From NCBI RefSeq assembly GCF_003818135.1, contig NZ_RPOH01000016.1, positions 1 to 64,000 on the forward strand: a stretch of DNA of 64,000 bases, in the 5' to 3' direction. The notes under the pieces are model-generated. The model did no database searches. It saw only the letters and a list, made by a program, of their open reading frames with translations, and was not told the DNA's origin. Both the position numbers and the translations under genes were made by a program. The DNA is from Buttiauxella warmboldiae (GTDB taxonomy: Bacteria > Pseudomonadota > Gammaproteobacteria > Enterobacterales > Enterobacteriaceae). Positions 21,865-31,496 of the stretch are shown piece after piece (within the stretch, counting starts at the first letter, position 1; every line of letters begins with the position of its first letter).

Positions 21865-22929
21865 TCAGAGCTGACTTTGTGCCCAGGCAATGCCGCTAGC
21901 GTATTCCGGCGCAAGCAGCGGGACAAGCGCTTCAAGCGTGGCGCTCAGTCTGCCGGTATCGCCGTCATTGAGGTTGAGATGACCGACTTTGCGACCTTCG
22001 CGCACCTCTTTATCGTACCAGTGTAAATGTACCAGCGGCAGTTTCAGCCAGTCGTAATTCAGCGCGGTGCCGATAAGATTGATCATGACGGAAGGTGAGT
22101 TAACCACCGGCTGCGGCAGCGGCAAATCAACAATAGCCCGCAGATGCAATTCAAACTGGCTGATGGATGCGCCGTTTTGCGTCCAGTGCCCGCTGTTATG
22201 CACGCGCGGCGCCAGCTCGTTAATCAGCAGCCCGCCAGGCGTAACAAAGCACTCCATCGCCATTACGCCAACGTAGTTCAGCTCATGCAAAATAGCCGCA
22301 AGCATCGCTTCTGCCTGCTGCTGTTGCTCAACGTTCGCCTGCGGGAAAACCACGCTGGTGCGCAGAATGCCGTCCTGGTGCAGGTTGTGCGTCAGCGGAT
22401 AAAACACCGTTGTGCCGTCGTGGCCGCGAGCGCCGACTAACGAAACCTCGCCCGAGAAATTAATGCCTTGCTCGACGATGCATTCGCCGTAGCACTCGTC
22501 TGGTAGCTGGCCGGTATCTGTAATGCGTAAACGCCACTGGCCGCGCCCGTCATAACCACCTACGCGGCGTTTTACAATTGCCAGTTCACCCAGTTGCTGG
22601 AAAACGGCAGGCCATTCATCGCGGCTTGAGAGCAGCTGCCACGGCGCGGTTGCCAGCTCGAGCTTATCGAACAGCTGTTTTTGCGTCAGGCGGTCGGCAA
22701 TAATTGGGAAGACATCGCGGTTCACAAACGCATTGTGACGCGCCAGCTCGCGGGTGAGGGCGGTTTCCGGCCAGCGCTCAATTTCTGCGGTGATAACGCT
22801 CTGTGCGAACGGCACGGCTTCGGGTTCGGCATCAAGACCTACGGGATAAACCGCGATGCCCAGCGGTTCGCCCGCCTGGCGCAGCATTCTGCCTAACTGG
22901 CCGTTGCCCAATACGCAAACGCGTTTCAT
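21865..22929 (-). CDS. purK: N5-carboxyaminoimidazole ribonucleotide synthase PurK
   Basis: 354 residues, ATP-grasp family. Catalyses ATP- and bicarbonate-dependent carboxylation of AIR to N5-CAIR in purine synthesis. An N-terminal [13 protein letters not shown] nucleotide-binding start is followed by the ATP-grasp core ([39 protein letters not shown]). Its ATG overlaps the purE stop by 4 nt, so the two are translationally coupled and share the PurR-controlled promoter. Confidence 0.97.
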   Translation of the reverse strand: MKRVCVLGNGQLGRMLRQAGEPLGIAVYPVGLDAEPEAVPFAQSVITAEIERWPETALTRELARHNAFVNRDVFPIIADRLTQKQLFDKLELATAPWQLLSSRDEWPAVFQQLGELAIVKRRVGGYDGRGQWRLRITDTGQLPDECYGECIVEQGINFSGEVSLVGARGHDGTTVFYPLTHNLHQDGILRTSVVFPQANVEQQQQAEAMLAAILHELNYVGVMAMECFVTPGGLLINELAPRVHNSGHWTQNGASISQFELHLRAIVDLPLPQPVVNSPSVMINLIGTALNYDWLKLPLVHLHWYDKEVREGRKVGHLNLNDGDTGRLSATLEALVPLLAPEYASGIAWAQSQL

Positions 22930-23435
22930 GCTTCACCCCGTGGGTCCGGGTTTTCCAGCACTTCGTCGGTCTGGCTTTGACGCCACGCTTCGAGGCGCTG
23001 ATTCAACGCTGTATCGTGCAGCGCGAGGATTTGCGCCGCCAGCAGTGCGGCGTTTGCCGCACCCGCTTTACCGATAGCCAGCGTACCGACAGGGATCCCA
23101 CGCGGCATTTGCACAATGGAATAGAGGCTGTCCACGCCGCTTAATGCCGCGCTCTGAACGGGCACGCCCAGCACCGGAACCAGAGTTTTTGCCGCAATCA
23201 TGCCCGGCAAATGTGCCGCGCCGCCTGCGCCCGCAATGATTACCTGAAAACCGCTGCTGGCTGCCTGTTCGGCAAAGCTGAAAAGTTTATCGGGCGTGCG
23301 GTGGGCGGAAACCACTTCAACATGGTGCGGAACATCAAGGGCGGTGAGGATTTCTGCGGCAAACTGCATGGTGGCCCAGTCACTTTTGGAACCCATGACA
23401 ATGGCGATACGCGCCGGGGTCTGGTTGGAGGACAT
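22926..23435 (-). CDS. purE: N5-CAIR mutase PurE
   Basis: 169 residues. Converts N5-CAIR to CAIR. The core motifs are intact: [15 protein letters not shown] with the catalytic His, [12 protein letters not shown] and [15 protein letters not shown] three codons upstream is in frame, but the ATG at 23435 has a better spacing (11 nt) to AGGAG and matches E. coli. First gene of purEK. Confidence 0.97.
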   Translation of the reverse strand: MSSNQTPARIAIVMGSKSDWATMQFAAEILTALDVPHHVEVVSAHRTPDKLFSFAEQAASSGFQVIIAGAGGAAHLPGMIAAKTLVPVLGVPVQSAALSGVDSLYSIVQMPRGIPVGTLAIGKAGAANAALLAAQILALHDTALNQRLEAWRQSQTDEVLENPDPRGEA

Positions 23436-23524
23436 GCGTCTCAAAACTCCTGTGGGTATGCAAACATCACCGAACGTGGCTCGGTCGGTCAGAAGGGCTC
23501 AGAGAATAGCATGAACATAGAGCA

Positions 23525-23540
23525 AGGAAAACGGTTGCGT
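23525..23540 (-). promoter_or_regulatory. PurR operator of purEK
   Basis: Read on the minus strand, ACGCAACCGTTTTCCT fits the PurR consensus (ANGCAANCGNTTNCNT) at every defined position. It lies about 90 bp upstream of the purE start, as expected for repression by PurR with hypoxanthine or guanine. Confidence 0.88.
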
Positions 23541-23573
23541 AGGCGGCAAAGCAGCAAAAAGACGCGATATGAC

Positions 23574-24299
23574 TTAAAAATTGAAAGGAATTAATTCGAC
23601 ATCTTCTGGGGTGACTTTAATCATTGACCCCTGGGTATGCCAGGCGCCAAGCACGCAGCGGAATGCGGGGTTGCCATTGGCTGTCAGAGCGTGAATTTCC
23701 GGGCGATGGGTATGACCGTGAATCATCCATTGCGCCTGATGGCGCTCGAGGGTGTCGATAACCGCCTGCGGATTGACATCCATAATAGCCATCGATTTAC
23801 TGCTGTTTGACGCTTTGCTGTCGGCACGCATTTTGGCGGCGACACGTTTGCGGATAAACAGCGGCAGGGCGAGGAACAAACATTGTAGCCACGGCTGGTG
23901 GACTTTTTTGCGAAACGCCTGATAACCCTGGTCATCAGTGCAGAGCGTGTCGCCGTGCAGCAGCAGCATTTTACGGCCATACAGGGTAACGATTTTTTCT
24001 TCTGGCAGCAGCGTCATGCCGCTTAAACGGGCGAAGCGTTTGCCCAGCAGGAAGTCCCGGTTGCCATGAATAAAGAAGCAGGGCACGCCGGAATCCACCA
24101 GATCTTTGATGGCTAATGCCATTTGGCGGTGCAGCGGGTCCGGGTCGTCGTCGCCAATCCAGGCTTCAAACAGATCGCCAAGGATATACAGCGCGTCAGC
24201 TTCCCGTGCGCGGCCCGCCAGAAAACGCAGAAAACCGGCAGCGATCGCCGGTTCTTCTGAACACAGATGTAAATCTGCGATAAAAAGCGTTATCGCCAT
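23574..24299 (-). CDS. lpxH: UDP-2,3-diacylglucosamine hydrolase LpxH
   Basis: 241 residues, calcineurin-like metallophosphoesterase. Cleaves the pyrophosphate of UDP-2,3-diacylglucosamine to lipid X, the fourth step of lipid A synthesis, at the inner face of the membrane. Metal ligands are visible in order: [23 protein letters not shown] and HGHTH. It lies 8 nt downstream of ppiB, so the two are cotranscribed. Confidence 0.96.
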   Translation of the reverse strand: MAITLFIADLHLCSEEPAIAAGFLRFLAGRAREADALYILGDLFEAWIGDDDPDPLHRQMALAIKDLVDSGVPCFFIHGNRDFLLGKRFARLSGMTLLPEEKIVTLYGRKMLLLHGDTLCTDDQGYQAFRKKVHQPWLQCLFLALPLFIRKRVAAKMRADSKASNSSKSMAIMDVNPQAVIDTLERHQAQWMIHGHTHRPEIHALTANGNPAFRCVLGAWHTQGSMIKVTPEDVELIPFNF

Positions 24300-24307
24300 C
24301 GGGCGAA

Positions 24308-24802
24308 TTATTCGCTTACGGTTACGCTAGTGATAACCACGTCTTCTTTAGGAACGTCCTGGTGCATACCGCTGCGGCCCGTGGACACGCCTTTGATCTT
24401 TTCTACGACGTCCATGCCTTCAACCACTTCGGCAAATACGCAGTAGCCCCAACCTTGCATGCTTTCGCTGCTGAAGTTCAGGAAATCGTTGTCCGCAACG
24501 TTAATGAAGAACTGGGAGCTTGCAGAGTGGGGAGCCTGGGTACGAGCCATTGCCAGCGTGCCCTTGGTATTTTTCAGGCCGTTGTTCGCTTCGTTTTGAA
24601 TGGTGTCTTTGGTCTCTTTCTGCTTCATACCCGGTTCGAAACCGCCGCCCTGAATCATAAAGCCGTTGATCACACGGTGGAAAATGGTGTTCTCGTAGAA
24701 ACCTTCGCGGCAGTAGTCGAGGAAGTTTTTGACAGTGATCGGCGCTTTATCATCAAAAGTTTTGATTACGATATCGCCGTGATTAGTATGAAAGGTAACC
24801 AT
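24308..24802 (-). CDS. ppiB: Cytoplasmic peptidyl-prolyl isomerase B (cyclophilin) PpiB
   Basis: 164 residues starting [10 protein letters not shown]; an alternative start three codons upstream lacks support, while AGGA lies 9 nt before this ATG. Cyclophilin fold with [30 protein letters not shown] and [16 protein letters not shown]. No signal peptide, so cytoplasmic. Catalyses proline cis-trans isomerisation. Divergent from cysS across 188 bp. Confidence 0.96.
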   Translation of the reverse strand: MVTFHTNHGDIVIKTFDDKAPITVKNFLDYCREGFYENTIFHRVINGFMIQGGGFEPGMKQKETKDTIQNEANNGLKNTKGTLAMARTQAPHSASSQFFINVADNDFLNFSSESMQGWGYCVFAEVVEGMDVVEKIKGVSTGRSGMHQDVPKEDVVITSVTVSE

Positions 24803-24990
24803 GCTGTGCATCCTATATTAGTCAGACAGTGTTCCGGCAGACGGTGCCGCGACACAAGGTGGTTGTTATAGCATAACTGCGTCCCGCCCGTCAGCATGCG
24901 ATAAGCTTGCAAAGCGTGCTGCCTGAAGGAAAAGAATCGGTTAATATAGCCAATTGCACCGTTTTCGACACGCTGACATGGAATCCCCTG

Positions 24991-26379
24991 ATGTTAAAAA
25001 TCTTCAATACAATGAGTCGCCAAAAAGAGGAATTCAAACCTATTCATGCCGGAGAGGTTGGCATGTACGTGTGTGGTATCACCGTTTACGATTTGTGTCA
25101 TATCGGGCATGGCCGTACTTTTGTCGCCTTCGACGTGGTCGCGCGTTACCTGCGTTTTCTCGGCTATAAGCTGAAATACGTGCGCAACATTACTGATATT
25201 GACGATAAAATCATTAAGCGTGCCAATGAAAACGGCGAGGATTTTGTCGCACTCGTTGACCGCATGGTGGCTGAAATGCACAACGATTTCGACGCGCTGA
25301 ATATTTTGCGCCCGGATAGCGAGCCGCGAGCCACCAAACATATCCCGGATATCATCGAAATTGTTGAACAGCTTATCGAGCGTAATCACGCCTATGTGGC
25401 CAGCAATGGGGATGTGATGTTCTCGGTGGAAACCGATGCGGACTACGGCAAGCTTTCGCGTCAGGATCTGGAGCAGCTGCAAGCCGGCGCGCGCGTGGAA
25501 ATTGAAGCGAACGTTAAGCGTAACCCGATGGATTTCGTGTTATGGAAAATGTCCAAACCGGGCGAGCCAAGCTGGCAGTCGCCGTGGGGCGAGGGCCGTC
25601 CTGGCTGGCACATTGAGTGTTCGGCAATGAACTGCAAGCAGCTTGGCAACCATTTTGATATTCACGGCGGCGGCTCCGACCTGATGTTCCCGCACCACGA
25701 AAACGAAATCGCGCAGTCTACCTGTGCCCACGGCGGCGAGTACGTCAACACCTGGATGCACTCAGGCATGGTGATGGTTGATCGCGAGAAAATGTCCAAA
25801 TCGCTGGGCAACTTCTTTACCGTGCGCGAGGTGCTGAAATATTACGATGCCGAAACCATTCGCTATTTCCTGATGTCCGGCCACTACCGCAGCCAGCTGA
25901 ACTACAGTGAAGAGAACCTGAAACAGGCGCGTACTTCCCTTGAGCGTTTGTACACCGCGCTGCGTGGAACTGATGCAAGCGTTCAGCCAGCCGGTGGTGC
26001 AGAGTTTGAAGCGCGTTTCCGTGAAGCGATGGATGACGATTTCAATACGCCGGAAGCCTATTCCGTGCTGTTCGATATGGCGCGTGAAGTGAACCGTCTG
26101 AAAGCTGAAGATCTGGCTGCGGCAAATGGCCTGGCCGCTTCTTTGCGCGTGCTGTCCGGCGTGTTGGGCCTGCTTGAACAAGATCCTGAAGCCTTCCTGC
26201 AGGGCGGCGCGCAGTCTGACGACAGCGAAGTTGCCGAAATCGAAGCGCTGATCAAACAGCGTAACGATGCGCGTCAATCCAAAGACTGGGCGCTAGCGGA
26301 TCGGGCTCGTGACCGTCTGAATGAAATGGGTATCGTGCTGGAAGATGGCGCGCAGGGCACCAGCTGGCGTCGCAAGTAA
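24991..26379 (+). CDS. cysS: Cysteinyl-tRNA synthetase CysS
   Basis: 462 residues, class I aminoacyl-tRNA synthetase. Start set at [11 protein letters not shown], which matches E. coli; the open frame continues 28 codons upstream but lacks family similarity there. The zinc-site cysteine (YVCGITVYD), HIGH motif (CHIGHGR), GWHIECSAM zinc ligands and KMSKS loop ([10 protein letters not shown]) are intact, with the C-terminal anticodon-binding domain ending SWRRK. No strong ribosome-binding site seen. Confidence 0.97.
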   Translation: MLKIFNTMSRQKEEFKPIHAGEVGMYVCGITVYDLCHIGHGRTFVAFDVVARYLRFLGYKLKYVRNITDIDDKIIKRANENGEDFVALVDRMVAEMHNDFDALNILRPDSEPRATKHIPDIIEIVEQLIERNHAYVASNGDVMFSVETDADYGKLSRQDLEQLQAGARVEIEANVKRNPMDFVLWKMSKPGEPSWQSPWGEGRPGWHIECSAMNCKQLGNHFDIHGGGSDLMFPHHENEIAQSTCAHGGEYVNTWMHSGMVMVDREKMSKSLGNFFTVREVLKYYDAETIRYFLMSGHYRSQLNYSEENLKQARTSLERLYTALRGTDASVQPAGGAEFEARFREAMDDDFNTPEAYSVLFDMAREVNRLKAEDLAAANGLAASLRVLSGVLGLLEQDPEAFLQGGAQSDDSEVAEIEALIKQRNDARQSKDWALADRARDRLNEMGIVLEDGAQGTSWRRK

Positions 26380-26400
26380 TGGTTATCTAATCAAAAAGTT

Positions 26401-26428
26401 ACGGCTCATCAAATGATGAGCCGTTTTT
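26401..26428. terminator. Bidirectional terminator between cysS and ahpF
   Basis: A perfect 10-bp stem ACGGCTCATC/GATGAGCCGT (26401-26410, 26415-26424) with loop AAAT is followed by five T residues on the plus strand. A-runs on the other side (26392-26396) serve the minus strand. It ends both cysS and the convergent ahpF transcript, whose stop codon is at 26431. Confidence 0.92.
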
Positions 26429-26430
26429 CA

Positions 26431-27990
26431 TTACGAGTGGCGAATCAGGTAATCAAATGCGCTCAGCGACGCTTTGGCGCCTTCGCCAGTGGCGATAATA
26501 ATTTGTTTATACGGCACAGTGGTGCAGTCGCCCGCCGCAAACACGCCTTTCACCGTGGTCTCACACTTCGCATCAATAATGATTTCACCCATGCGGTTGC
26601 GTTCAACGCTGCCTTCCAGCCAGCTGGTATTTGGCAGCAGGCCGATTTGTACGAAAATCCCCGCCAGTTCAATATCATGTACTTTTTGCGTAACGCGGTC
26701 CTGATACTGTAATCCGGTGACTTTGCTGCCGTCGCCTTTCACTTCCAGCGTTTGCGCATTCAGAATAATATCGACGTTTTTCAGGCTGCGAACTTTATTC
26801 TGCAACACCTGGTCGGCTTTCATTTCTGGTGCGAATTCCAGCAGCGTAACGTGCTCCACGATACCCGCCAGATCGATAGCCGCTTCCACGCCGGAGTTGC
26901 CGCCGCCAATCACCGCTACGCGCTTGCCTTTAAACAGCGGGCCGTCGCAGTGCGGGCAGTAAGTTACCCCTTTGGTGCGGTACTGCTCTTCGCCCGGCAC
27001 GTTCATGTTGCGCCATTTTGCGCCGGTTGCAATGATGATGCTGCGTGCGCTCAGGGTCGCACCTGAGGCCGTTTGAATTTGGTGCAGTCCGCCCTCGGTT
27101 TTCGCCGGGATCAGTTTGCTGGCGCTCTGCGTGTCGATAACGTCAACATCGTAGTCATCAACGTGGGCTTTCAGTGCGCCCGCAAGCTTCTGCCCCTCGG
27201 TTTTAGGCACCGAAATATAGTTTTCGATATCAACGGTATCTAACACCTGGCCGCCAAAACGTTCGCCCATCAGGCCGGTACGAATGCCTTTACGCGCGGA
27301 GTACACCGCAGCGGCCGCACCTGCCGGGCCGCTGCCGACGATCAGCACATCATAAGCTTCGCGTTTATTCAGCGCTTCTGCCGCGCGTTTCTCCGCGCCG
27401 GTATCAATTTTGCCGACGATTTCAGCCAGCGTCATACGTCCCTGGCCGAACTCTTTCCCGTTCAGGAATACCGCAGGGACGCCCATCACGTTGCGTTCCT
27501 GAATCTCATTCTGGTACACGCCGCCGTCAATCGCCGTGTGGCTGATGCGCGGGTTCAGCACGCTCATCAGGTTCAGCGCCTGGACAACGTCCGGGCAGTT
27601 ATGGCAGGAGAGCGAGTAATAGGTTTCAAAATGGAAATCGCCGTCGATTTCACGGATCTGTTCCAGCAAATCCTGCGACTCTTTCGACGGGTGTCCCCCG
27701 GTCTGGAGCAATGCCAGCACCAGAGAAGTAAATTCGTGGCCGAGTGGGGAACCCGCAAAGCGTGGACCTTTATCGGAGCCTGGATTGGTAATCAAGAATG
27801 ACGGTTTACGCACCGGTAAAGCATTATTTATGCTGAACGAAACTTTGTCAGATAACTCTGCGATCTCTGCCAGCAGTTCCTTTATCTCGGCTGATTTTGC
27901 ACCGTCATCCAGCGTGGCAATCAGCTCAACAGGCTTGGTTAATCGCTCAAGGTAGGCTTTGAGTTGGGTTTTCATGTTGTTGTCGAGCAC
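26431..27990 (-). CDS. ahpF: Alkyl hydroperoxide reductase subunit F AhpF
   Basis: 519 residues. NADH-dependent flavoprotein that recycles AhpC. I choose the GTG at 27990 ([14 protein letters not shown]) because GGGAG lies 8 nt before it and the E. coli protein begins at the same place; the ATG five codons later has no such site. An N-terminal double thioredoxin-fold domain has SLSCHNC, then FAD binding ([10 protein letters not shown]), the redox pair [12 protein letters not shown] binding ([10 protein letters not shown]) and the FAD motif FAAGDCTT. Second gene after ahpC, separated by a terminator-like hairpin. Confidence 0.96.
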   Translation of the reverse strand: MLDNNMKTQLKAYLERLTKPVELIATLDDGAKSAEIKELLAEIAELSDKVSFSINNALPVRKPSFLITNPGSDKGPRFAGSPLGHEFTSLVLALLQTGGHPSKESQDLLEQIREIDGDFHFETYYSLSCHNCPDVVQALNLMSVLNPRISHTAIDGGVYQNEIQERNVMGVPAVFLNGKEFGQGRMTLAEIVGKIDTGAEKRAAEALNKREAYDVLIVGSGPAGAAAAVYSARKGIRTGLMGERFGGQVLDTVDIENYISVPKTEGQKLAGALKAHVDDYDVDVIDTQSASKLIPAKTEGGLHQIQTASGATLSARSIIIATGAKWRNMNVPGEEQYRTKGVTYCPHCDGPLFKGKRVAVIGGGNSGVEAAIDLAGIVEHVTLLEFAPEMKADQVLQNKVRSLKNVDIILNAQTLEVKGDGSKVTGLQYQDRVTQKVHDIELAGIFVQIGLLPNTSWLEGSVERNRMGEIIIDAKCETTVKGVFAAGDCTTVPYKQIIIATGEGAKASLSAFDYLIRHS

Positions 27991-28013
27991 GGGTAAATCT
28001 CCCTGATGGCGAG

Positions 28014-28040
28014 AAAAAATCGGCTGCAGGCGCAGCCGAT
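28014..28040 (-). terminator. Intergenic attenuator between ahpC and ahpF
   Basis: A perfect 9-bp stem ATCGGCTGC/GCAGCCGAT (28019-28027 with 28032-28040) is followed on the minus strand by six T residues. It has the full form of an intrinsic terminator and lies within the 73-bp ahpC-ahpF gap. It would lower ahpF output relative to ahpC, fitting the need for excess AhpC. Confidence 0.85.
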
Positions 28041-28063
28041 AAAATAGCAATAGTGCGGGTAAC

Positions 28064-28627
28064 TTAGATTTTGCCAACCAGATCTAAAGATGGAGCCAGG
28101 GTGGCTTCGCCTTGTTTCCATTTAGCCGGGCAAACTTCGCCTGGGTGAGAGGCGACATACTGAGCCGCTTTCACTTTGCGCAGCAGCTCGGATGCGTCGC
28201 GGCCGATGCCTTCCGCAGTCACTTCGATAGCCTGAATAATGCCCTGCGGGTCAACAATAAAGGTTCCGCGGTCCGCCAGCCCCTGGTCTTCACGCATGTT
28301 TTCGAAGTTACGAGTCAGTGCGCCAGTTGGGTCGCCGATCATCGCGTATTTGACCTTAGCGATAGTTTCAGAGCTGCTGTGCCATGCTTTGTGAGTGAAA
28401 TGGGTGTCGGTGGAAACGGAATAAATATCCACGCCCAGTTTCTGGAATTCTTCGTAGTGGTCAGCAACATCGCCCAGCTCAGTTGGGCATACAAAAGTAA
28501 AATCGGCTGGATAGAAGAAGAAAACGCTCCAGCGGCCTTCTACGTCCTGCTCGGTCACTTCAATAAATTCACCATTTTTAAAAGCGCTGTTTTTGAATGG
28601 TTTGATTTTTGTATTAATTAAAGACAT
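28064..28627 (-). CDS. ahpC: Alkyl hydroperoxide reductase peroxiredoxin AhpC
   Basis: 187 residues, typical 2-Cys peroxiredoxin. Peroxidatic Cys47 lies in [11 protein letters not shown] and the resolving cysteine in [10 protein letters not shown]. Reduces hydrogen peroxide and alkyl hydroperoxides; reduced in turn by AhpF. Start at [10 protein letters not shown] with a GGAGG site; an upstream in-frame extension lacks homology. The ribosome-binding site is in a hairpin, and an OxyR-type promoter lies about 200 bp upstream. Confidence 0.97.
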   Translation of the reverse strand: MSLINTKIKPFKNSAFKNGEFIEVTEQDVEGRWSVFFFYPADFTFVCPTELGDVADHYEEFQKLGVDIYSVSTDTHFTHKAWHSSSETIAKVKYAMIGDPTGALTRNFENMREDQGLADRGTFIVDPQGIIQAIEVTAEGIGRDASELLRKVKAAQYVASHPGEVCPAKWKQGEATLAPSLDLVGKI

Positions 28628-28632
28628 CAGTA

Positions 28633-28658
28633 TTTCCTCCGTTTTGCGATGGAGGAAA
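28633..28658 (-). promoter_or_regulatory. Hairpin burying the ahpC ribosome-binding site
   Basis: On the minus strand TTTCCTCC (28658-28651) can pair perfectly with GGAGGAAA (28640-28633) across a 10-nt loop. The second arm contains the ahpC Shine-Dalgarno sequence, so the stem would block initiation. This is read from sequence; the regulatory role is inference. Confidence 0.55.
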
Positions 28659-28740
28659 GATAGCGAAAATGGCGGCCAGGCTCTAATGGGTAGGATGTAT
28701 CGAATCAAAAGGTAAAGCCTTACAACCCGAGCGACAAATG

Positions 28741-28772
28741 AAAAAAGCCACCCCGTTGCGGGGGTGGCTTTT
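28741..28772 (-). terminator. Intrinsic terminator inside the ahpC upstream region
   Basis: Stem of eight G/C-rich pairs (GCCACCCC, 28747-28754, with GGGGTGGC, 28761-28768) extended by four A-T pairs, loop of 6 nt. On the minus strand a run of six T residues follows; on the plus strand four. No annotated gene ends here. It lies between the OxyR-type promoter and ahpC. Confidence 0.88.
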
Positions 28773-28813
28773 ATGTTGCGCGTTACAATTCCACTTTAAA
28801 AAATCATAACAGC
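28741..28813 (-). ncRNA. Candidate OxyR-dependent short RNA / attenuated ahpC leader
   Basis: If transcription starts about 7 nt past the predicted -10 (near 28813) and stops at the terminator at 28741, the product would be about 73 nt ending in a strong hairpin plus U-run, the form of an Hfq-type small RNA. Read-through would give an ahpC leader of about 186 nt. Either reading is inference from promoter and terminator placement; no similarity to a known RNA family is claimed. Confidence 0.4.
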
Positions 28814-28819
28814 GACGGG

Positions 28820-28886
28820 ATTAAATCACCGATTCGTTCAGGGAATCAATGAGTCGATAGCGATAGCTGTGATAGTTAATGGCTAT
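28820..28886 (-). promoter_or_regulatory. OxyR-type site and promoter upstream of ahpC
   Basis: At 28850-28886 four tetramers at the OxyR spacing read TGAG, CGAT, ATAG and CTAT, matching ATAG-N7-CTAT-N7-ATAG-N7-CTAT at 13 of 16 positions. The site directly abuts a minus-strand -35 TTGATT (28844-28849), an 18-bp spacer and a -10 TTTAAT (28820-28825) with an extended TG element at 28827-28828. This is the expected layout for OxyR activation. Confidence 0.65.
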
Positions 28887-28984
28887 TAATGGTTTGGTGA
28901 AAAAGCCGAGAATTCCGCAATGCAGCACACTTTCATGTCATGGAAATTGCAGGAGTGTGACAACAACGTTAGATTTGTCGCTCA

Positions 28985-28998
28985 GTGCTAGCTAGCAC
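28985..28998. repeat. 14-bp perfect palindrome upstream of opgB
   Basis: GTGCTAGCTAGCAC is self-complementary and lies 43 bp before the opgB start. It contains two CTAG tetramers, which are scarce in enterobacterial DNA. A second small hairpin, GCGCC/GGCGC, follows at 29005-29018. It could be an operator or a leader structure; I cannot tell which. Confidence 0.5.
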
Positions 28999-29040
28999 CG
29001 TTATGCGCCACCGGGCGCGTCTATTTTTGAGGGGCAGGCG

Positions 29041-31329
29041 TTGTCGGAAATGCTTTCAATTGTGTTGTTTGTTGCAGCGATTGCCGTGTACGCCGTTAAA
29101 GCAGGCCGTAACGTCTGGTGGTTTAGCGCCATCCTGCTGATTTTGGGGCTTTATATTGTCCTGAACGTCACGTTTCTGGCCAGTGATTATTTTACCGGCG
29201 AAGGGATCAACGATGCGGTGCTGTATACCCTGACCAGCAGCCTGACCGGCGCTGGATTGGGCAAATACCTTCTGCCGGGCGCAGGCGTGTTGGTTGCGCT
29301 GGTGGCGGTGTTTGGCGGGCTGACCTGGATTTTACGCCAGCGTCAAGGCGCTCCCCATCACTTTGGTTACAGCCTGCTGGCGCTGGTATTGGCGATGGCT
29401 TCGGTGGATGCCTCACCGGCATTTCGCCAGCTGACCGAACTGGTGAGATCGCAAACGCGCTCCGTTGATTCTGATTTTGATGTTTATTATAAAGTCCCGC
29501 AGGGGACAATTAAAAACCCGCAGCTGAATCTGGTTTATATTTATGGCGAAAGCCTTGAACGTACCTATTTGCAGCCGGAGCTATTTCCAGATTTAGCGCC
29601 AGAATTAACCGCGCTGAAAAATGAAGGCGTTGATTTTAGCCATACGGTGCAATTACCAGGCACGGATTATACCATCGCCGGTATGGTCGCCTCACAATGT
29701 GGTATTCCATTATTTGCGCCATTTGAAGGAAACTCATCGGCTTCAATGTCGAGCTTCTTCCCGAAGAATATTTGCCTCGGCGATATTCTGAAAGCATCCG
29801 GCTATGAAAACTACTTTATGCAGGGCGCCGACCTGCGTTTTGCAGGCAAAGACATCTTTTTGCAGTCTCATGGCTTCGAGCATATGTACGGCGCGCAAGA
29901 GTTGAAAACCATGGTAGCTGACCCACAGTATCGCAACAACTGGGGCTTTTACGACGATACCGTACTCAATGAAGTCTTTGAGAAGTATCTTGAGCTGTCA
30001 AAAAAGAAGCAGCGCTTCTCACTGTTTACGCTGACCGTTGATACCCATCACCCGGATGGTTTTATTTCAAAAACCTGTTCTCGCCGTCACTATCATTTTG
30101 ACGGCAAAGAAAATCAGTCGTTTAGCGCGGTAGCCTGTAGCCAGCAACATATCGCCGCGCTTATCGAAAAAATAAAAGCATCACCTTATTTTAAAAATAC
30201 CGTCATCGTGGTCAGTTCTGACCATCTGGCAATGAATAACAGCGCCTATAAATATCTTAACCAGCACGATCGCAATAACCTGTTCTTTATTATTCGGGGT
30301 GATAAACCGCAGACCGATTTATTACCGGTAAAACGCAGCACGCTGGATAACGGCGCAACGGTGCTGGATGTATTAGGCGGTGATAACTACCTTGGCTTAG
30401 GGCGCAGCAGCTTCTCTGGGCAGTCGATTGCCACCGTGTTCCTGAACGTTAAAGAAAAAGTGATGGAGTGGAAACCGGACGTCATCGACCTGTGGAACTT
30501 CCCGAAAACCATTACCCGGTATGAAATTGACCAGCAGAAAAACACCTTCAGCTACTCCGGCGCGCATTTCAAAATGCCACTGCTGCTGCGTATTCGGGAT
30601 AAAAAAATAGAGCCGCTGCCGGAAAGTGAATATTCGGCTCCGCTGCGTTATCAGCTGGCTGATTTTAAAGAAAACGATAAATTTATTTGGGCCGATCGCT
30701 GCTTCAAAATGGCGCGTTTGTGGGAGCCAAACCTGGCGCTGTCAACCGGCTTATGCGTGGCTCAGGGGCAAATGGGCGGGCAACCCAGCGTGCGTTTAAT
30801 TGAGCAACAGCAGGAGCAGCATGCGGTTGAGTCTGCGCAGCAGGCTATCGATAAGGCGCGCTTTAAAAAGAATGTGGCGCTGCTGAAAGTGGATGAAAAT
30901 GCCATTCGTTACCAGGCAAACAGCTTTATTTTTAACGTGCCGGGTGCGCCGCGTGAGGTGAAAGAATTTAGCGGTATTTCGCGTCCTGAAGAGTGGGGGC
31001 GTTGGTCGAATGCCAATCTGGCGCCGGAAGTGAAAATTGAATATGCCCAACCGCTGCCGGAGAAATTCGCTCTGGCGATCACGGCTAAAGCCTTTGGCCC
31101 GAATATCGGCCAGCCGATGCCGGTGAAAGTGGGAAGCCAGCAGCAAACATTAACGCTCGGCGAAGAGCTCAGGACGATTACGCTGCATTTTGATAACCCC
31201 GAGCGCAGTAATCTGCTGGAAATTATTCCGCCGCAGCCGCAGTTATCTAACGAAGGCAATATTCTTGGTCATGAGCCACGGAAATTGGGCATTGGGATAG
31301 GGGAGATTAAGGTGCTGCCAGCGGGCTAA
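29041..31329 (+). CDS. opgB: Phosphoglycerol transferase I homologue (OpgB/MdoB)
   Basis: 762 residues against 763 in E. coli OpgB, and similar from end to end. Transfers phosphoglycerol from phosphatidylglycerol to osmoregulated periplasmic glucans. N-terminal membrane helices (about 1-20, 25-45, 75-97 and 105-122) are followed by a periplasmic alkaline phosphatase/LtaS-type domain: [11 protein letters not shown], the likely nucleophile Thr in [11 protein letters not shown], the metal-site DTHHPDGF, and SSDHLAMNN. The start is TTG, supported by GAGGGG a few bases upstream and by homology. In E. coli opgB lies near dnaC and fhuF; beside ahpC it is either relocated or a second copy. Confidence 0.88.
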   Translation: MSEMLSIVLFVAAIAVYAVKAGRNVWWFSAILLILGLYIVLNVTFLASDYFTGEGINDAVLYTLTSSLTGAGLGKYLLPGAGVLVALVAVFGGLTWILRQRQGAPHHFGYSLLALVLAMASVDASPAFRQLTELVRSQTRSVDSDFDVYYKVPQGTIKNPQLNLVYIYGESLERTYLQPELFPDLAPELTALKNEGVDFSHTVQLPGTDYTIAGMVASQCGIPLFAPFEGNSSASMSSFFPKNICLGDILKASGYENYFMQGADLRFAGKDIFLQSHGFEHMYGAQELKTMVADPQYRNNWGFYDDTVLNEVFEKYLELSKKKQRFSLFTLTVDTHHPDGFISKTCSRRHYHFDGKENQSFSAVACSQQHIAALIEKIKASPYFKNTVIVVSSDHLAMNNSAYKYLNQHDRNNLFFIIRGDKPQTDLLPVKRSTLDNGATVLDVLGGDNYLGLGRSSFSGQSIATVFLNVKEKVMEWKPDVIDLWNFPKTITRYEIDQQKNTFSYSGAHFKMPLLLRIRDKKIEPLPESEYSAPLRYQLADFKENDKFIWADRCFKMARLWEPNLALSTGLCVAQGQMGGQPSVRLIEQQQEQHAVESAQQAIDKARFKKNVALLKVDENAIRYQANSFIFNVPGAPREVKEFSGISRPEEWGRWSNANLAPEVKIEYAQPLPEKFALAITAKAFGPNIGQPMPVKVGSQQQTLTLGEELRTITLHFDNPERSNLLEIIPPQPQLSNEGNILGHEPRKLGIGIGEIKVLPAG

Positions 31330-31496
31330 AATATTCCTCTGATACGCTTACCGTATATAGAAGCGACAGAAATAGCCCTGCGTTCAGAGGAACGGAAAAT
31401 TTGTGAAACTTACAGATCTCACCCTGACAGATTGCCAGAGTGAGATGCAAGTTATATAAGAGACGGCCTCGAAGAGAGGGGGTTAGTCTGCTATGC
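31330..31496. other. Structured gap between opgB and the DUF4156 gene
   Basis: No gene seen. Two inverted repeats stand out: a 9-bp pair TTCCTCTGA/TCAGAGGAA (31334-31342 with 31384-31392) and a 7-bp pair ATCTCAC/GTGAGAT (31416-31422 with 31440-31446). Neither has a U-run, so they may be 3' mRNA structures rather than terminators. Confidence 0.4.

Noticed and set aside
21741-21935. Longer SelU starting inside purK
   Set aside because: The added 65 residues have no family similarity; the ATG at 21740 has a proper upstream site.
27991-28077. Longer AhpF from an ATG at 28077
   Set aside because: It would translate the intergenic terminator; the GTG at 27990 has a strong ribosome-binding site and matches E. 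coli.
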